Positions 54,802-64,000 of a stretch of 64,000 nt of DNA are shown piece after piece. Every line of letters starts with the position of its first letter. Position 1 is the first letter of the stretch. Made by a program: the position numbers and the translations under genes. Source of the stretch: Alphaproteobacteria bacterium (GTDB lineage: Bacteria > Pseudomonadota > Alphaproteobacteria > Caulobacterales > Maricaulaceae); NCBI GenBank assembly GCA_016124675.1, contig WGNG01000011.1:62001-126000 (forward strand), in the 5' to 3' direction. The notes beneath the pieces are model-generated. The model did not search any database. It was not told the origin of the DNA and saw only the letters and a list, made by a program, of their open reading frames with translations.

Positions 54802-56544
54802 ATGCGCCTGTCGCGCTATCTGCCGATCCTCGACTGGGGCCGGCGCTATAAGGTCGAGACGCTGGCCAGTGATCTGACGGCGGCGGTGATCGTCACGATC
54901 ATGCTGATCCCGCAATCGCTGGCCTATGCGCTGCTGGCCGGCCTGCCGCCCGAAGCGGGGCTCTACGCCTCCATCGCGCCGCTGATCGCCTATGCGATCT
55001 TCGGGACGAGCCGGGCGCTGGCCGTAGGACCGGTCGCGGTGGTGTCGCTGATGACGGCGGCGGCGGTGGGGCAGATCGCCGACACCGGAACCATCGGCTA
55101 CGCCACGGCGGCGGTGACGCTGGCCTTCCTGTCCGGCGTGATCCTGCTCCTCATGGGCGTGTTCCGGCTCGGGTTCCTGGCCAATTTCCTGTCCCATCCG
55201 GTGATCTCCGGCTTCATCACGGCGTCGGGCGTGATCATCGCAGCCAGCCAGCTGCGCCATATCCTGGGCGTGCCGGGCGGCGGGCATACGCTGGTGGAGA
55301 TCGCCTCAAGCCTCGCCGGATCGGTGATGCAGACCAATCCCTACACCCTGGCGGTGGGTGCGGCCTCGCTGGGTTTTTTGCTGTTTGTGCGTTCAGGGCT
55401 CAAACCCCTTCTGATGGCCGTGCGCGTGCCGGAAAAGGCCGCTGGCATCGTCACCAAGATTGGCCCGGTGATCGCGGTGGCCGCCTCCATCGGCGCGGTG
55501 CTGGCGTTTGATCTCGGCGCGCGCGGCGTGGCGGTGGTGGGCGAGGTGCCTCAAGGCTTGCCGCCCTTCACCCTGCCGAGCTTCGAGCGGGAGCTGGTGC
55601 AGCTCCTTTTGGCCTCTGCCATGCTGATCTCGGTGATCGGGTTTGTGGAATCGGTCTCGGTCGCCCAGACCCTGGCGGCCAAGAAGCGCGAGCGCATCGA
55701 TCCCGATCAGGAGCTGGTGGCGCTGGGCGCCTCCAATGTGTCGGCCTCGCTCAGCGGCGGGTTTCCGGTGACCGGCGGCTTCGCCCGCTCGGTGGTGAAT
55801 TTCGACGCCGGCGCGGCGACGCCTGCAGCCGGCGCCTTCACGGCGGCGGGCATATTGCTGGCGGCGGCTTTCCTGACGCCGCTCATTTATCACCTGCCCA
55901 TCGCGGTGCTGGCGGCGACGATCATCGTGGCGGTGCTGTCGCTGGTGGATTTCGGCGCGCTGGTGCGGGCGTTTCGCTATTCCAAGGCCGATTTCGCCGC
56001 CATGGCCGCCACCATCGCCATCACGCTGGTCATCGGCGTGGAGGCGGGCGTGAGCGTCGGGGTGATCCTGTCGCTCGTGCTCTTCCTCTACCGCACCAGC
56101 CGGCCCCATGCGGCGGTGGTGGGTCAGGTGCCGGGCGGGGAGCATTTCCGCAATGTGGAGCGCCACGCGGTGATCACCTCGCCGCTGGTGGTGACGCTGC
56201 GGGTGGATGAAAGCCTGTATTTCGCCAATGCGCGCTATCTCGAAGACCGGGTCTACCAGCTGGTGGCCGAGAACCCGGAGGCGCGCCACATCATCCTGAT
56301 GTGCCCGGCGGTCAATTTCATCGATATGAGCGCGCTGGAAAGCCTGGAAGCCATCAATACGCGCCTGGCCAGCACGGACATCAAGCTGCACCTGTCCGAG
56401 GTGAAGGGTCCGGTGATGGACCGGCTCAAACGCTCGCACTTCCTGGACGCGCTGTCGGGGCAGGTCTTCCTGTCGCAGTATGAGGCCTTCGCGGCGCTGG
56501 ACCCGGAGACGGCCAAGCGCGCGATGGCGGGCGCCGAGCGATAA
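54802..56544 (+). CDS. SulP-family anion transporter with STAS domain
   Basis: 580 aa. Ten or more membrane segments in residues 25-430, with the SulP signature VTIMLIPQSLAYALLAGLPPEAGLYAS and GTSRALAVGPVAVVSLM. A cytoplasmic STAS domain occupies about 450-570 (LVVTLRVDESLYFANARYLED, ARHIILMCPAVNFIDMSALESLE). The probable substrate is sulfate; bicarbonate is the main alternative in marine bacteria. The tight link to the TIGR01244-type gene favours sulfate. Confidence 0.92.
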   Translation: MRLSRYLPILDWGRRYKVETLASDLTAAVIVTIMLIPQSLAYALLAGLPPEAGLYASIAPLIAYAIFGTSRALAVGPVAVVSLMTAAAVGQIADTGTIGYATAAVTLAFLSGVILLLMGVFRLGFLANFLSHPVISGFITASGVIIAASQLRHILGVPGGGHTLVEIASSLAGSVMQTNPYTLAVGAASLGFLLFVRSGLKPLLMAVRVPEKAAGIVTKIGPVIAVAASIGAVLAFDLGARGVAVVGEVPQGLPPFTLPSFERELVQLLLASAMLISVIGFVESVSVAQTLAAKKRERIDPDQELVALGASNVSASLSGGFPVTGGFARSVVNFDAGAATPAAGAFTAAGILLAAAFLTPLIYHLPIAVLAATIIVAVLSLVDFGALVRAFRYSKADFAAMAATIAITLVIGVEAGVSVGVILSLVLFLYRTSRPHAAVVGQVPGGEHFRNVERHAVITSPLVVTLRVDESLYFANARYLEDRVYQLVAENPEARHIILMCPAVNFIDMSALESLEAINTRLASTDIKLHLSEVKGPVMDRLKRSHFLDALSGQVFLSQYEAFAALDPETAKRAMAGAER

Positions 56545-56565
56545 ATTCGCCGCAGTCGACCCACT

Positions 56566-56597
56566 CTTGTGTGCCCGATATGCAACACCTACATGCG
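56566..56597 (+). promoter_or_regulatory. Candidate RpoH heat-shock promoter of clpB
   Basis: CTTG (56566-56569), 18 bases, then CCTACATGCG (56588-56597). The alphaproteobacterial heat-shock consensus is CTTG-N17/18-CYTATNTNNG, so only one fixed position differs. It lies about 80 bases before the clpB ATG. Confidence 0.5.
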
Positions 56598-56678
56598 CTT
56601 TGAACCGGGCGGACGGGGCGCTTCAAGCAAGGTCCCGGCCCGCCTGTCTCGCTGACCTTCAGGAGACGGATAGCCAAC

Positions 56679-59294
56679 ATGAATATCGAAAAATTCACCG
56701 ACCGCGCCCGCGCCGTACTGCAATCTGCGCAAGGCCTCGCCATGAAGCGCAAGCACCAGCATTTCGCGCCCGAGCACCTGCTGAAAGCCTTGCTGGATGA
56801 CGAAGGCGGGCTGGCGGTCAATCTGATCCGCGCGGCGGGCGGGCGCCCCGACCACGTCGCTGATCTGACAGAGCGCGCGCTCGAAGCCCTGCCCAAGGTG
56901 GAGGGCGGCGGCCAGCTCTATCTGGCGCCGCGCACCGGCGAGGTGTTCACCACCGCCGAAGAGGCCGCAAAGAAGGCGGGCGACCAGTTCGTCACGGCCG
57001 AGCGCCTGCTTCAGGCGCTGAGCGTGGTGCAGGGGACGAAGCCTGCGGAGATTTTCAAGCAGGCCGGCGTGACGCCCCAGACCCTCAACACCGCGATCAA
57101 TGATCTGCGCCAGGGCCGCACCGCTGACAGCCAGTCGGCGGAGGACACCTATGAAGCGCTGAAGAAATATGCCCGCGACCTGACGGCTGCGGCGCGCGCG
57201 GGCAAGCTCGATCCGGTGATCGGCCGGGATGAGGAGATCCGCCGCGCGGTGCAGGTGCTGTCGCGGCGCACCAAGAACAACCCGGTGCTGATCGGCGAGC
57301 CCGGCGTGGGCAAGACCGCCATCGCCGAAGGCCTGGCCCTGCGCATCGTCAATGGCGATGTGCCTGAAAGCCTGAAGGACAAGAAGCTCATGGCGCTGGA
57401 CATGGGCTCGCTCATCGCGGGCGCGAAGTATCGCGGCGAGTTTGAGGAGCGGCTCAAAAGCGTGCTGTCGGAGGTGGAATCGGCGGCCGGCGGCATCATC
57501 CTGTTCATCGACGAGATGCACACCCTGGTGGGCGCGGGCAAAACGGACGGGGCGATGGACGCGTCCAACCTGCTGAAGCCCGCCCTGGCGCGCGGTGAGC
57601 TGCACTGCATCGGCGCGACCACACTCGATGAATACCGCAAGCATGTGGAGAAGGACGCCGCGCTGGCGCGCCGCTTCCAGCCGGTATTTGTCGACGAGCC
57701 CAGCGTGGAGGACACGGTCTCCATCCTGCGCGGGCTGAAGGAGAAGTACGAGGTGCACCACGGCGTTCGCATCGCCGACAGCGCCATTGTGGCCGCCGCG
57801 ACCCTGTCCAACCGCTATATCACCGACCGCTTCCTGCCCGACAAGGCCATCGATCTGATGGACGAGGCGGCGGCGCGCCTGCGCATGCAGGTGGATTCCA
57901 AGCCGGAAGCCCTGGACGAGCTCGACCGGCGCATCATCCAGCTCAAGATCGAGGGCGAAGCCCTCAAGAAGGAGAAGGACGACGCCTCGCGCACGCGCCT
58001 CGAAACGCTCAGGAAAGAGCTGTCGGAGCTGGAGTCCCGCTCCAACGAAATGACCGCCGCCTGGCGGGCGGAGAAGGAAAAGCTCGCCTCGGCCACCGAT
58101 GTGAAGGAGCAGCTCGACCGGCTGCGCGCCGAGCTCGCCGATGCTGAACGCCGGGGCGATCTCGCCCGCGCGTCGGAGCTGAAATATGGCCGCATCCCGG
58201 AGCTGGAAAAGCGTCTGCGCGACGCCGAAGCCGCCAGCGCCGCCAATGGTCAGGGCGTGCTGGTCAAGGAAGTGGTGGACGAGGAGCAGATCGCCGCCGT
58301 GGTCAGCCGCTGGACCGGCGTGCCGGTGGACAAGATGCTCGAAGGCGAGCGGGAGAAACTCATCGCGATGGAGGACGGGCTGCGCGCCCGCGTGGTGGGT
58401 CAGGACGACGCGCTGGAAGCGGTGTCCGATGCGGTGCGCCGCTCGCGCGCGGGCCTGAAAGACCCCGCCCGTCCCATCGGCTCCTTCCTATTCCTGGGCC
58501 CCACGGGCGTGGGCAAGACCGAGCTGACCAAAGCGCTGGCCGAGTTCCTGTTCGATGATGAAGGCGCGGTCACGCGCATGGACATGTCCGAATACATGGA
58601 GAAGCATTCGGTCAGCCGGATGATCGGCGCCCCGCCGGGCTATGTCGGCTATGACGAGGGCGGCGCCCTGACCGAAGCCGTGCGCCGGCGGCCCTATCAG
58701 GTGATCCTGTTTGACGAGGTGGAGAAAGCCCACCCGGACGTGTTCAACGTGCTCCTGCAGGTGCTCGATGATGGCCGCCTGACCGATGGTCAGGGCCGCA
58801 CGGTGGATTTCCGCAACACCATCCTGATCATGACCTCCAATCTGGGGTCCGAATTCCTCCTGTCAGGCGATGTGGAGGCGGCGCGCGACAATGTGATGGG
58901 CGCGGTGCGCGCGGCCTTCCGGCCTGAATTCCTCAACCGGATTGACGAGATCATCCTGTTCAAGCGCCTGGAAGAAGCCCACATGGGCGCCATCGTCGAC
59001 ATCCAGCTCAAACGCCTGGAAAGCCTGCTCGCCGACCGGCGCATGACGCTGTCCATGGACGCGGCGGCGCGCAGCTGGCTGGCGCAGAAGGGCTATGACC
59101 CGGCCTATGGCGCGCGGCCCCTGAAGCGCGTGATCCAGAAGGAGCTGCAGGACCCGCTGGCCCGGCTGATCCTGGCGGGCAAGCTCAATGACGGGGACAT
59201 GATCACCGTATCGTCCGAGGCGGGCGCCCTCACGGTCAACGGCCATGCGGTGAGCCGCAATGCGCGCCCGCCGGCGGAGGCGACGATCCAGTAG
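56679..59294 (+). CDS. clpB: ClpB disaggregase
   Basis: 871 aa, the standard length. N-terminal Clp_N repeats at about 1-145 ([20 protein letters not shown]). First AAA+ with [31 protein letters not shown] and [12 protein letters not shown]; coiled-coil middle domain at about 400-525; second AAA+ with [17 protein letters not shown] and [16 protein letters not shown]-terminal D2 small domain. With DnaK it resolves aggregates after heat stress. A heat-shock promoter candidate precedes it. ATG follows CAGGAG. Confidence 0.98.
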   Translation: MNIEKFTDRARAVLQSAQGLAMKRKHQHFAPEHLLKALLDDEGGLAVNLIRAAGGRPDHVADLTERALEALPKVEGGGQLYLAPRTGEVFTTAEEAAKKAGDQFVTAERLLQALSVVQGTKPAEIFKQAGVTPQTLNTAINDLRQGRTADSQSAEDTYEALKKYARDLTAAARAGKLDPVIGRDEEIRRAVQVLSRRTKNNPVLIGEPGVGKTAIAEGLALRIVNGDVPESLKDKKLMALDMGSLIAGAKYRGEFEERLKSVLSEVESAAGGIILFIDEMHTLVGAGKTDGAMDASNLLKPALARGELHCIGATTLDEYRKHVEKDAALARRFQPVFVDEPSVEDTVSILRGLKEKYEVHHGVRIADSAIVAAATLSNRYITDRFLPDKAIDLMDEAAARLRMQVDSKPEALDELDRRIIQLKIEGEALKKEKDDASRTRLETLRKELSELESRSNEMTAAWRAEKEKLASATDVKEQLDRLRAELADAERRGDLARASELKYGRIPELEKRLRDAEAASAANGQGVLVKEVVDEEQIAAVVSRWTGVPVDKMLEGEREKLIAMEDGLRARVVGQDDALEAVSDAVRRSRAGLKDPARPIGSFLFLGPTGVGKTELTKALAEFLFDDEGAVTRMDMSEYMEKHSVSRMIGAPPGYVGYDEGGALTEAVRRRPYQVILFDEVEKAHPDVFNVLLQVLDDGRLTDGQGRTVDFRNTILIMTSNLGSEFLLSGDVEAARDNVMGAVRAAFRPEFLNRIDEIILFKRLEEAHMGAIVDIQLKRLESLLADRRMTLSMDAAARSWLAQKGYDPAYGARPLKRVIQKELQDPLARLILAGKLNDGDMITVSSEAGALTVNGHAVSRNARPPAEATIQ

Positions 59295-59704
59295 GGCTGC
59301 GGGGCAGAGAGCGGCGGGCGGGCGTTACGTGTTTGCGTGGCCCGGCCGTCCGGTTCCCTGGCGAGTCCTTTGAACGGGCCGGATGCGTCCATGTGCCGAT
59401 CATGACCCCACCGCCCCGTCGATCCTTGCCGGGCCATTTTCGCAAGCGTCGGGGCGTGTCAAGGACGACCGGGCTTTGCCCGGTCGCCGCACGGCGGCGG
59501 CCCGAAGGGCCGTCCTTGACTGCCTGCGACCGCCTTGCGGTTTCCTCCAGCATGGAATGACGGGGAGGGCTGACCGCGCTGCGCCCCCTTTACACGGCTG
59601 GCGCGCCGGCAAAGCGCCACGGTTGATCGCACGCCCGGCAAGCAGGGTGTGACTTTGTCCCGGGCCGGTCTAATTTGGTCGCAAAAGACCGCTCCGGAGC
59701 CGCC
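59295..59704. other. Gene-free stretch, 410 bp, with a dispersed repeat
   Basis: No gene. Over a third of it is the 152 bp near-palindrome listed separately. The bases just after clpB contain no obvious T-tailed hairpin; the repeat itself may stop transcription. The remainder (59566-59704) leads to the dienelactone hydrolase, whose start has CCGGAG upstream. Confidence 0.7.
59414..59565. repeat. 152 bp near-palindrome, dispersed element copy 2
   Basis: Flanks match copy 1 (18453-18603) in the same orientation: CCCCGTCGATCCTTGCCGGGCCATTTTCGCAAG-type left end, and CGCCTTGCGG, TCCTCCAGCATGGAATGACGGGG right end. The core between GTCAAGGAC and GTCCTTGAC reads in the opposite direction relative to copy 1: the CCGGGC hairpin comes first here and the GGCCCGAAGGGCC hairpin second. 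Confidence 0.75.
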
Positions 59705-60556
59705 ATGACCGCCCAGCCCGCTTTCGCGTCCGATGTCTCGGCCATCCTCCATACGGACAACCGCACGCCGTTCGAGGACATTTTCGATTTCGAAGCCGCC
59801 GGAATGGCCCATCCCGTGCTCGCCAGCGGGCACGGGCCGGGCGTCATCCTGATGCATGAGCTGCCGGGCTTTGTGAGCGAGTTCTGGCGCCTCGCCCGCT
59901 GGATCGAGGCGGCGGGGTTCAGGGTTTATGCACCGGCCTATATGGACCCCGCCGGCAGTGATCTGGAGGAGGTACTGGCCCTGCATGGCCGGGTCGGCGG
60001 CATGGCGCGCGCCTGCGTCTCCAGAGAGATCCGCCTGTTCGCGCGCGAGGGCGGCAGCCCGGTGTCGGACTGGCTGCGCGCGCTCGCCCGTCAGGCCCAT
60101 GCCGAGTGCGGCGGGCCGGGCGTGGGCGCGGTGGGCCTTTGCCTGTCGGGCAATTTCGCCTGGTCGGTGGCGGTTGATCCCAGCGTTCAGGCGGCGGTTG
60201 CCGCCGAACCCGCCGTGCCGTTCAGCAATCCCGGCGGGCTGCACCTCACCCGGGCCGAAGCCGAGGGGCTCAAAGCCCGCACGGACCTGCCGGTGATGGC
60301 GCTGCGCTTTGACGGCGATCCGTCCTGCAAGGCCGAGCGCTTCGCGGCGCTGACACAGCTCATCGGCCCGGACCGCGCCCTGACGCGCGTCCTCCCCGAC
60401 GACGCCAAGAACCCCAAGGGCAATCCCTTCCCCCATGCGGTGCTGACCAAGGACCTGATCGCGGCGGACGGCCAGCCGACCTTCGAAGCCGCGCGCGAGG
60501 TGCTGGGGTATCTGAGGGATCGGCTGCAGGGGACAGACACCCCACACAGACTCTAG
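59705..60556 (+). CDS. Dienelactone hydrolase family protein
   Basis: 283 aa alpha/beta hydrolase. PGVILMHELPGFVSEFWRLARW with the oxyanion region; nucleophile elbow VGLCLSGNFAW with a Cys nucleophile as in dienelactone hydrolases; then Asp in ALRFDGDPSC and His in FPHAVL. The alternative upstream start (59675) has no ribosome site. Substrate not known; there is no aromatic-degradation gene nearby. Confidence 0.85.
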   Translation: MTAQPAFASDVSAILHTDNRTPFEDIFDFEAAGMAHPVLASGHGPGVILMHELPGFVSEFWRLARWIEAAGFRVYAPAYMDPAGSDLEEVLALHGRVGGMARACVSREIRLFAREGGSPVSDWLRALARQAHAECGGPGVGAVGLCLSGNFAWSVAVDPSVQAAVAAEPAVPFSNPGGLHLTRAEAEGLKARTDLPVMALRFDGDPSCKAERFAALTQLIGPDRALTRVLPDDAKNPKGNPFPHAVLTKDLIAADGQPTFEAAREVLGYLRDRLQGTDTPHRL

Positions 60557-60615
60557 GCGCCGCGCAAGAGGCAGAGTAACGTCGCGCCGCATCATCCAGT
60601 TTTGGGGGCCCCGCC

Positions 60616-61185
60616 ATGCTTCGTCCTATCGCCGCGCTCAGCGCACTCGCCGCCGCCTGCGCGCTTGGCGCGCCCGCCCACGCCCAGATCAGCGAGCTGC
60701 GCGGCGGCGTGGCCGGACACGATTTGTACAATGGCCGCGAGGACGGGGTTCAGATCATCGCCGAGGTGCTGTTCGAAAGCCCCGATTTCCTGGGCTGGGC
60801 CGGGTCGCCGCGGCCCTATCTCCAGGGTTCGTTCAATACGGCCGGCCTGACCAATCTGGGCACGGCCGGCCTGGCCTGGGAAGCCTCCCTGACGCAGCGC
60901 CTCAGCGTCGAGGGCTCGTGGGGCATCACCTATCATGACGGGGTGACCGATTATGTCGACCGGGCGCCCGATGATCCGGTGCGCATCCGCCTGGCCGCCA
61001 CCCGCGCCGGGCTCGGCTCGCACTATCTGTTCCATCTGCGCCTGGGAACCGATTACGCCCTCAACGACACCTGGCGGGTGGGCCTGTTCTACGAGCACTA
61101 TTCCCACGGCCAGATCCTGGGCAATGGCCGCAACCAGGCGCTCGACGAGATCGGCGTGCGGCTGGGATACCGGTTCGGGAATTAA
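60616..61185 (+). CDS. PagL-like acyloxyacyl hydrolase (lipid A deacylase)
   Basis: 189 aa outer-membrane beta-barrel. Signal peptide cut after AHA before QISEL. Alternating strands lead to the C-terminal signature LFYEHYSHGQILGNGRNQALDEIGVRLGYRF, in which the catalytic His-x-Ser is EHYSHGQ (H-Y-S) and a later Glu completes the triad. PagL removes the 3-O acyl chain of lipid A at the cell surface. The final aromatic residue is followed by GN, not the usual terminal Phe. Confidence 0.84.
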   Translation: MLRPIAALSALAAACALGAPAHAQISELRGGVAGHDLYNGREDGVQIIAEVLFESPDFLGWAGSPRPYLQGSFNTAGLTNLGTAGLAWEASLTQRLSVEGSWGITYHDGVTDYVDRAPDDPVRIRLAATRAGLGSHYLFHLRLGTDYALNDTWRVGLFYEHYSHGQILGNGRNQALDEIGVRLGYRFGN

Positions 61186-62534
61186 CGGCCGACCCTCTGG
61201 AACGGATAGAAATCCGATCCCAGCGCCATGATCTGAGTGAGCGCGTCCAGCGCGGCCCGGCTTTCATCCACCAGGGCCGGATCGCCCAGGTCCTGCGGCG
61301 CCAGCGTCTCGCGGTAATGGGTGTTGGCCCAGGCGGTCAGCGCCTCCTGGCGCTGCGCCGTCAGCCATGCGCCCGGATTGACTGCGGCGCGCTGGGCTTC
61401 GTCCAGCACCACGCGCAGGCGCAGACAGGCCGGCCCGCCGCCATTGCGCATGGACTGGCGCACGTCAGCGAATTCAACCGCACCGATGGGGCCATTGCCG
61501 GCGGTCAGGCGCGCGGCATAGGCGCGGGTCGAGGCGGTCTCCTCGGTCTCTTTCGGGGCCAGCAGGACCTGACGGCTCTGGCCCGGCCAGATCAGCAATT
61601 GCGAATTGAACAGGTAGGACGCGATGGCCTCGGACAGCGGCACCTCGGCGTCGGGCACTTCCACGAACACCGGCTCGAACAATCCGTCGGCGGCGCGGCG
61701 GATGGCGTCCAGCGCGGCGGGCGCATCCTCGAACGCGTGCTCGTGATAGAACAGCACCGGTCCGGTCCCCACGCACACCACATCATTGTGGAAGGCGCCC
61801 GCCTCGATGGCTTTGCGCGACTGGCGGATATGGACCGTGCGCGCCGGGTCGAGGCCATGGCGCCGGGCCACCGCCTCGCAGGCCTGAAGGGTCTGGCGGG
61901 CGGGAAACCTCGCCTGCCAGGTCTCGAAGGCATCTCTCCCGTGGACAAAAATCTCCACCCCGCGCCCACCATGCTCGGCGCACAGACGCACATGATTGGC
62001 CGCGCCTTCGTCCGCGAAATGGGCCTGGCCGGGCAGCGCGTCATGGACGGCGAAGCGCGCCTCATCGGCGAAGATGCGCGACAGCGCCATCCGCGTCTGG
62101 GCATGCTCGATGGAGCGGTGCAGCGCCGTGACCAGATTGGCCGGGGTGAAGTGCGTCCGCCCGTCCGCCGTGTCGGCGCCCGGCGACACGGTGGCGGCGT
62201 TGGCCGCCCACATGGACGAGGCTGACAGCATGTTGAGCGCCAGCTCGGGCGCGGCCTTGTAGGCCGCCTCCCATACCGCGCCGCCGGTGCGCCCGGCAAA
62301 GCCCAGCGCGCGCAGGGCCGGGATGTCCGGACGCTCCTGCGGCGGGAGCAGGCCCTGGGCAAGACCCGCATCGGCGAGCCGGCGCGCCTTGGCGAGACCT
62401 TCGAGGACGCCGGCGCGCGGACGCGCCACGGCGCCGCGGTTTTTCGCGCTGGCCAGATTGCCCGGCGCGAGCCCGCCATAATTATGGGTCGGACCGACCA
62501 GCCCGTCGAAATTGGCCTCCACCGCGCCGGTCAT
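61182..62534 (-). CDS. astB: N-succinylarginine dihydrolase
   Basis: 450 aa. Second step of the AST arginine-degradation pathway, releasing ammonia and CO2 from succinylarginine. VEANFDGLVGPTHNYGGLAPGNLAS at the N-terminus, then AFHNDVVCVGTGPVLFYHEHAF with the catalytic His, and the C-terminal RQSMRNGGGPACLRLRV carrying the catalytic Cys. ATG 62534 overlaps the stop of astD (TGATG), showing coupling. It overlaps the convergent PagL gene by four bases. An extended frame upstream of 62534 lies inside astD and is spurious. Confidence 0.96.
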   Translation of the reverse strand: MTGAVEANFDGLVGPTHNYGGLAPGNLASAKNRGAVARPRAGVLEGLAKARRLADAGLAQGLLPPQERPDIPALRALGFAGRTGGAVWEAAYKAAPELALNMLSASSMWAANAATVSPGADTADGRTHFTPANLVTALHRSIEHAQTRMALSRIFADEARFAVHDALPGQAHFADEGAANHVRLCAEHGGRGVEIFVHGRDAFETWQARFPARQTLQACEAVARRHGLDPARTVHIRQSRKAIEAGAFHNDVVCVGTGPVLFYHEHAFEDAPAALDAIRRAADGLFEPVFVEVPDAEVPLSEAIASYLFNSQLLIWPGQSRQVLLAPKETEETASTRAYAARLTAGNGPIGAVEFADVRQSMRNGGGPACLRLRVVLDEAQRAAVNPGAWLTAQRQEALTAWANTHYRETLAPQDLGDPALVDESRAALDALTQIMALGSDFYPFQRVGR

Positions 62535-63985
62535 CAGTCCAGCCCCATGATCGCCTGGCGCACCAGGGTCGGCGCCGCCTGGGCCGCCACGGGATAGGCG
62601 CAATAATCCGCCGCATAGAACGCGCTGGGGCGCAGATTGCCCGACTGGCCCGGGCCCCCGAACGGCATGGTGGAGGCGGCGCCGGGCGTGGGCCGGTTGA
62701 AGTTCACGATGCCTGCCCGCACCAGCGCCCGGAAGCGCGGCCACAGCGAGGCGTCGTCACTGACGAGACCGGCGGCCAGGCCATAGGCGGTGTTGTTGGC
62801 CTCCCGGATCGCATCCTCAAAGCTCGCCGCGCGGCGCACCTGCAGCAGCGGGCCGAACACTTCCTCGTCAGGCGTTTTGACGCCCTCCACATCCAGAAGG
62901 CCCGGCGTGATGAAGGCCGGTCCGGGGCCGCGTCCCGCCTTCACGAAGGCCCTCGCGCCCAGCGCCAGCAGCCCGTCCTGGGCTTCAAGCACCTGATCGG
63001 CGGCATGGGCGCTGACCAGCGGTCCCATGAAGGGCTGGGGATCGGCGTTCCACACACCCTGCGTCAGGCGCGGGATCAGGGCGGCGATCGCCTCCACCAC
63101 CGCGTCGCCCGCCTGGCCTTGCGGCACGATGAGGCGGCGCGCGCACGAACAGCGCTGACCGGCGGTGATATAGGCCGACAGGACCGCGACACGGGCGGCG
63201 GCCCCGGCGTCCGCCGCATCCCAGACCACGAGCGGGTTGTTGCCGCCCATCTCCAGCGCCAGCTGAATGCCCGTGCGTCCGGCGAAGTGCTTGTGGATGA
63301 AGGACCCGGTGGACCAGGAGCCGGTGAACAGCACGCCATCGAGATCGCGGTCATCCAGCGCCGCCGCTCCCGTGTCGCGGCCGCCCTGTATGAGATTGAG
63401 CACGCCGGACGGCAGGCCTGCTTCAGCCCAGAGCTGCGTCATCAGCGCGCCGATGGCCGGGGTCAGTTCGGATGGCTTGAAGACGATCGTATTGCCCGCC
63501 AGCAAAGCCGGGACGATGTGGCCGTTGGGCAGATGACCGGGGAAGTTATAGGGGCCCAGCACGAACATCACGCCCAGCGGCTTGTGCTCCAGCGTCTGCT
63601 CGCCGAAATCGGTTTGCGTGCGGGTGGACCCGGTGCGCTCGGTATAGGCCTTCACCGACACCGCGATCTTGCCCGCCATGGCGCCCGCTTCGGTGCGCGC
63701 TTCCCAGAGCGGCTTGCCGGTTTCGCGCGCGATCAGCTCGGCGATCGCCTCGCTGCGCTGTTTCAGCAGGTCGCCAAACCGCTCGGCGATCGCCCGGCGC
63801 GCGTCAAACCCCGCCAGCGCCCAGTCCGCAAAGGCGGCGCGCGCCGCCGCAAAGGCCTCGCGCACATCGCCGGCATCCGCCGCCGCGCCCTCCCAGACCG
63901 TTTCGGCGCTTGAAGGATCGATGGAGCGAAACACGCCCGCGCGGCCCTCGCGCCAGGCGCCGTTGATATGAAGAGACACGGTCAT
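62534..63985 (-). CDS. astD: Succinylglutamate-semialdehyde dehydrogenase
   Basis: 483 aa NAD-dependent aldehyde dehydrogenase. FVLGPYNFPGHLPNGHIVPALLAGNTIVFKPSELTP is the cofactor channel and NAD site; ELALEMGGNNPLVVW carries the catalytic Glu; AGQRCSCARR has the catalytic Cys; EVFGPLLQVRR follows. The N-G-H-I-V-P sequence is distinctive for AstD. An AAGGAC ribosome site precedes ATG 63985. astA is expected just upstream, beyond the window end. Confidence 0.96.
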   Translation of the reverse strand: MTVSLHINGAWREGRAGVFRSIDPSSAETVWEGAAADAGDVREAFAAARAAFADWALAGFDARRAIAERFGDLLKQRSEAIAELIARETGKPLWEARTEAGAMAGKIAVSVKAYTERTGSTRTQTDFGEQTLEHKPLGVMFVLGPYNFPGHLPNGHIVPALLAGNTIVFKPSELTPAIGALMTQLWAEAGLPSGVLNLIQGGRDTGAAALDDRDLDGVLFTGSWSTGSFIHKHFAGRTGIQLALEMGGNNPLVVWDAADAGAAARVAVLSAYITAGQRCSCARRLIVPQGQAGDAVVEAIAALIPRLTQGVWNADPQPFMGPLVSAHAADQVLEAQDGLLALGARAFVKAGRGPGPAFITPGLLDVEGVKTPDEEVFGPLLQVRRAASFEDAIREANNTAYGLAAGLVSDDASLWPRFRALVRAGIVNFNRPTPGAASTMPFGGPGQSGNLRPSAFYAADYCAYPVAAQAAPTLVRQAIMGLD

Positions 63986-64000
63986 TGAACTCAGTCCTTG

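Overview
The window is a dense, very GC-rich, conventionally arranged stretch of chromosome from an alphaproteobacterium. The best guess is a Maricaulales/Caulobacterales relative (Maricaulis, Oceanicaulis or Glycocaulis-like). Reasons: a clear MipZ division-site ATPase; a DUF1489 protein; a bifunctional N-acetylglutamate synthase/kinase next to an N-acetylornithine (not ornithine) carbamoyltransferase, an arrangement known from Maricaulis and Xanthomonas; and many Gram-negative lipoproteins and outer-membrane functions. No rRNA, tRNA, CRISPR array, prophage or complete insertion sequence was found.

Layout. 1-5.4 kb: truncated ammonium transporter, universal stress protein, an HD hydrolase coupled to an NrtR-like Nudix regulator, and an Xre/RES toxin-antitoxin pair with its own promoter and two palindromes. 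5.4-9.1 kb: membrane J-protein, mipZ, SPOR lipoprotein, panC, fasciclin protein. 9.1-17.8 kb: RimB-RimK fusion, pirin, two META-domain lipoproteins, DUF1489, a JmjC-like cupin and an S9 peptidase. 17.8-19.0 kb: a 1.2 kb gene-free region packed with palindromic repeats. 19-27 kb: pbpC and a thioester alpha-2-macroglobulin, then a lycopene-cyclase-like flavoprotein. 27-31.6 kb: small secreted protein and an SDR / alpha-beta hydrolase / amidohydrolase run. 31.7-35.5 kb: pentapeptide membrane protein, purA, msrA. 35.6-42.1 kb: gltD-gltB and a MarR regulator. 42.2-46 kb: small lipoprotein, methyltransferase and a zinc module (ZIP transporter, ZrgA-like His-rich protein, DUF3299) with a Zur-like site. 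46-49.2 kb: flavin oxidoreductase, DCC protein, photolyase and DUF2256. 49.3-49.8 kb: an AT-richer patch with an orphan PemK/MazF toxin. 49.9-54.3 kb: deacetylase-family enzyme and arginine synthesis genes. 54.4-59.3 kb: sulfur-transferase-like protein, SulP transporter, clpB. 59.3-64 kb: repeat-bearing gap, dienelactone hydrolase, PagL-like deacylase, astB and astD (arginine catabolism).

Functional themes are nitrogen and arginine economy (amt, gltDB, acetylated arginine synthesis, AST degradation), envelope maintenance (pbpC/A2M, SPOR, META lipoproteins, PagL) and stress defence (Usp, MsrA, ClpB, photolyase cluster, zinc uptake). The most unusual signals are non-coding: a 151-152 bp near-palindrome present twice with its core inverted relative to its flanks, a 0.77 kb repeat block bounded by inverted repeats, a second dispersed 95 bp repeat, and several candidate operators (Xre, gltD/MarR, Zur, RpoH).
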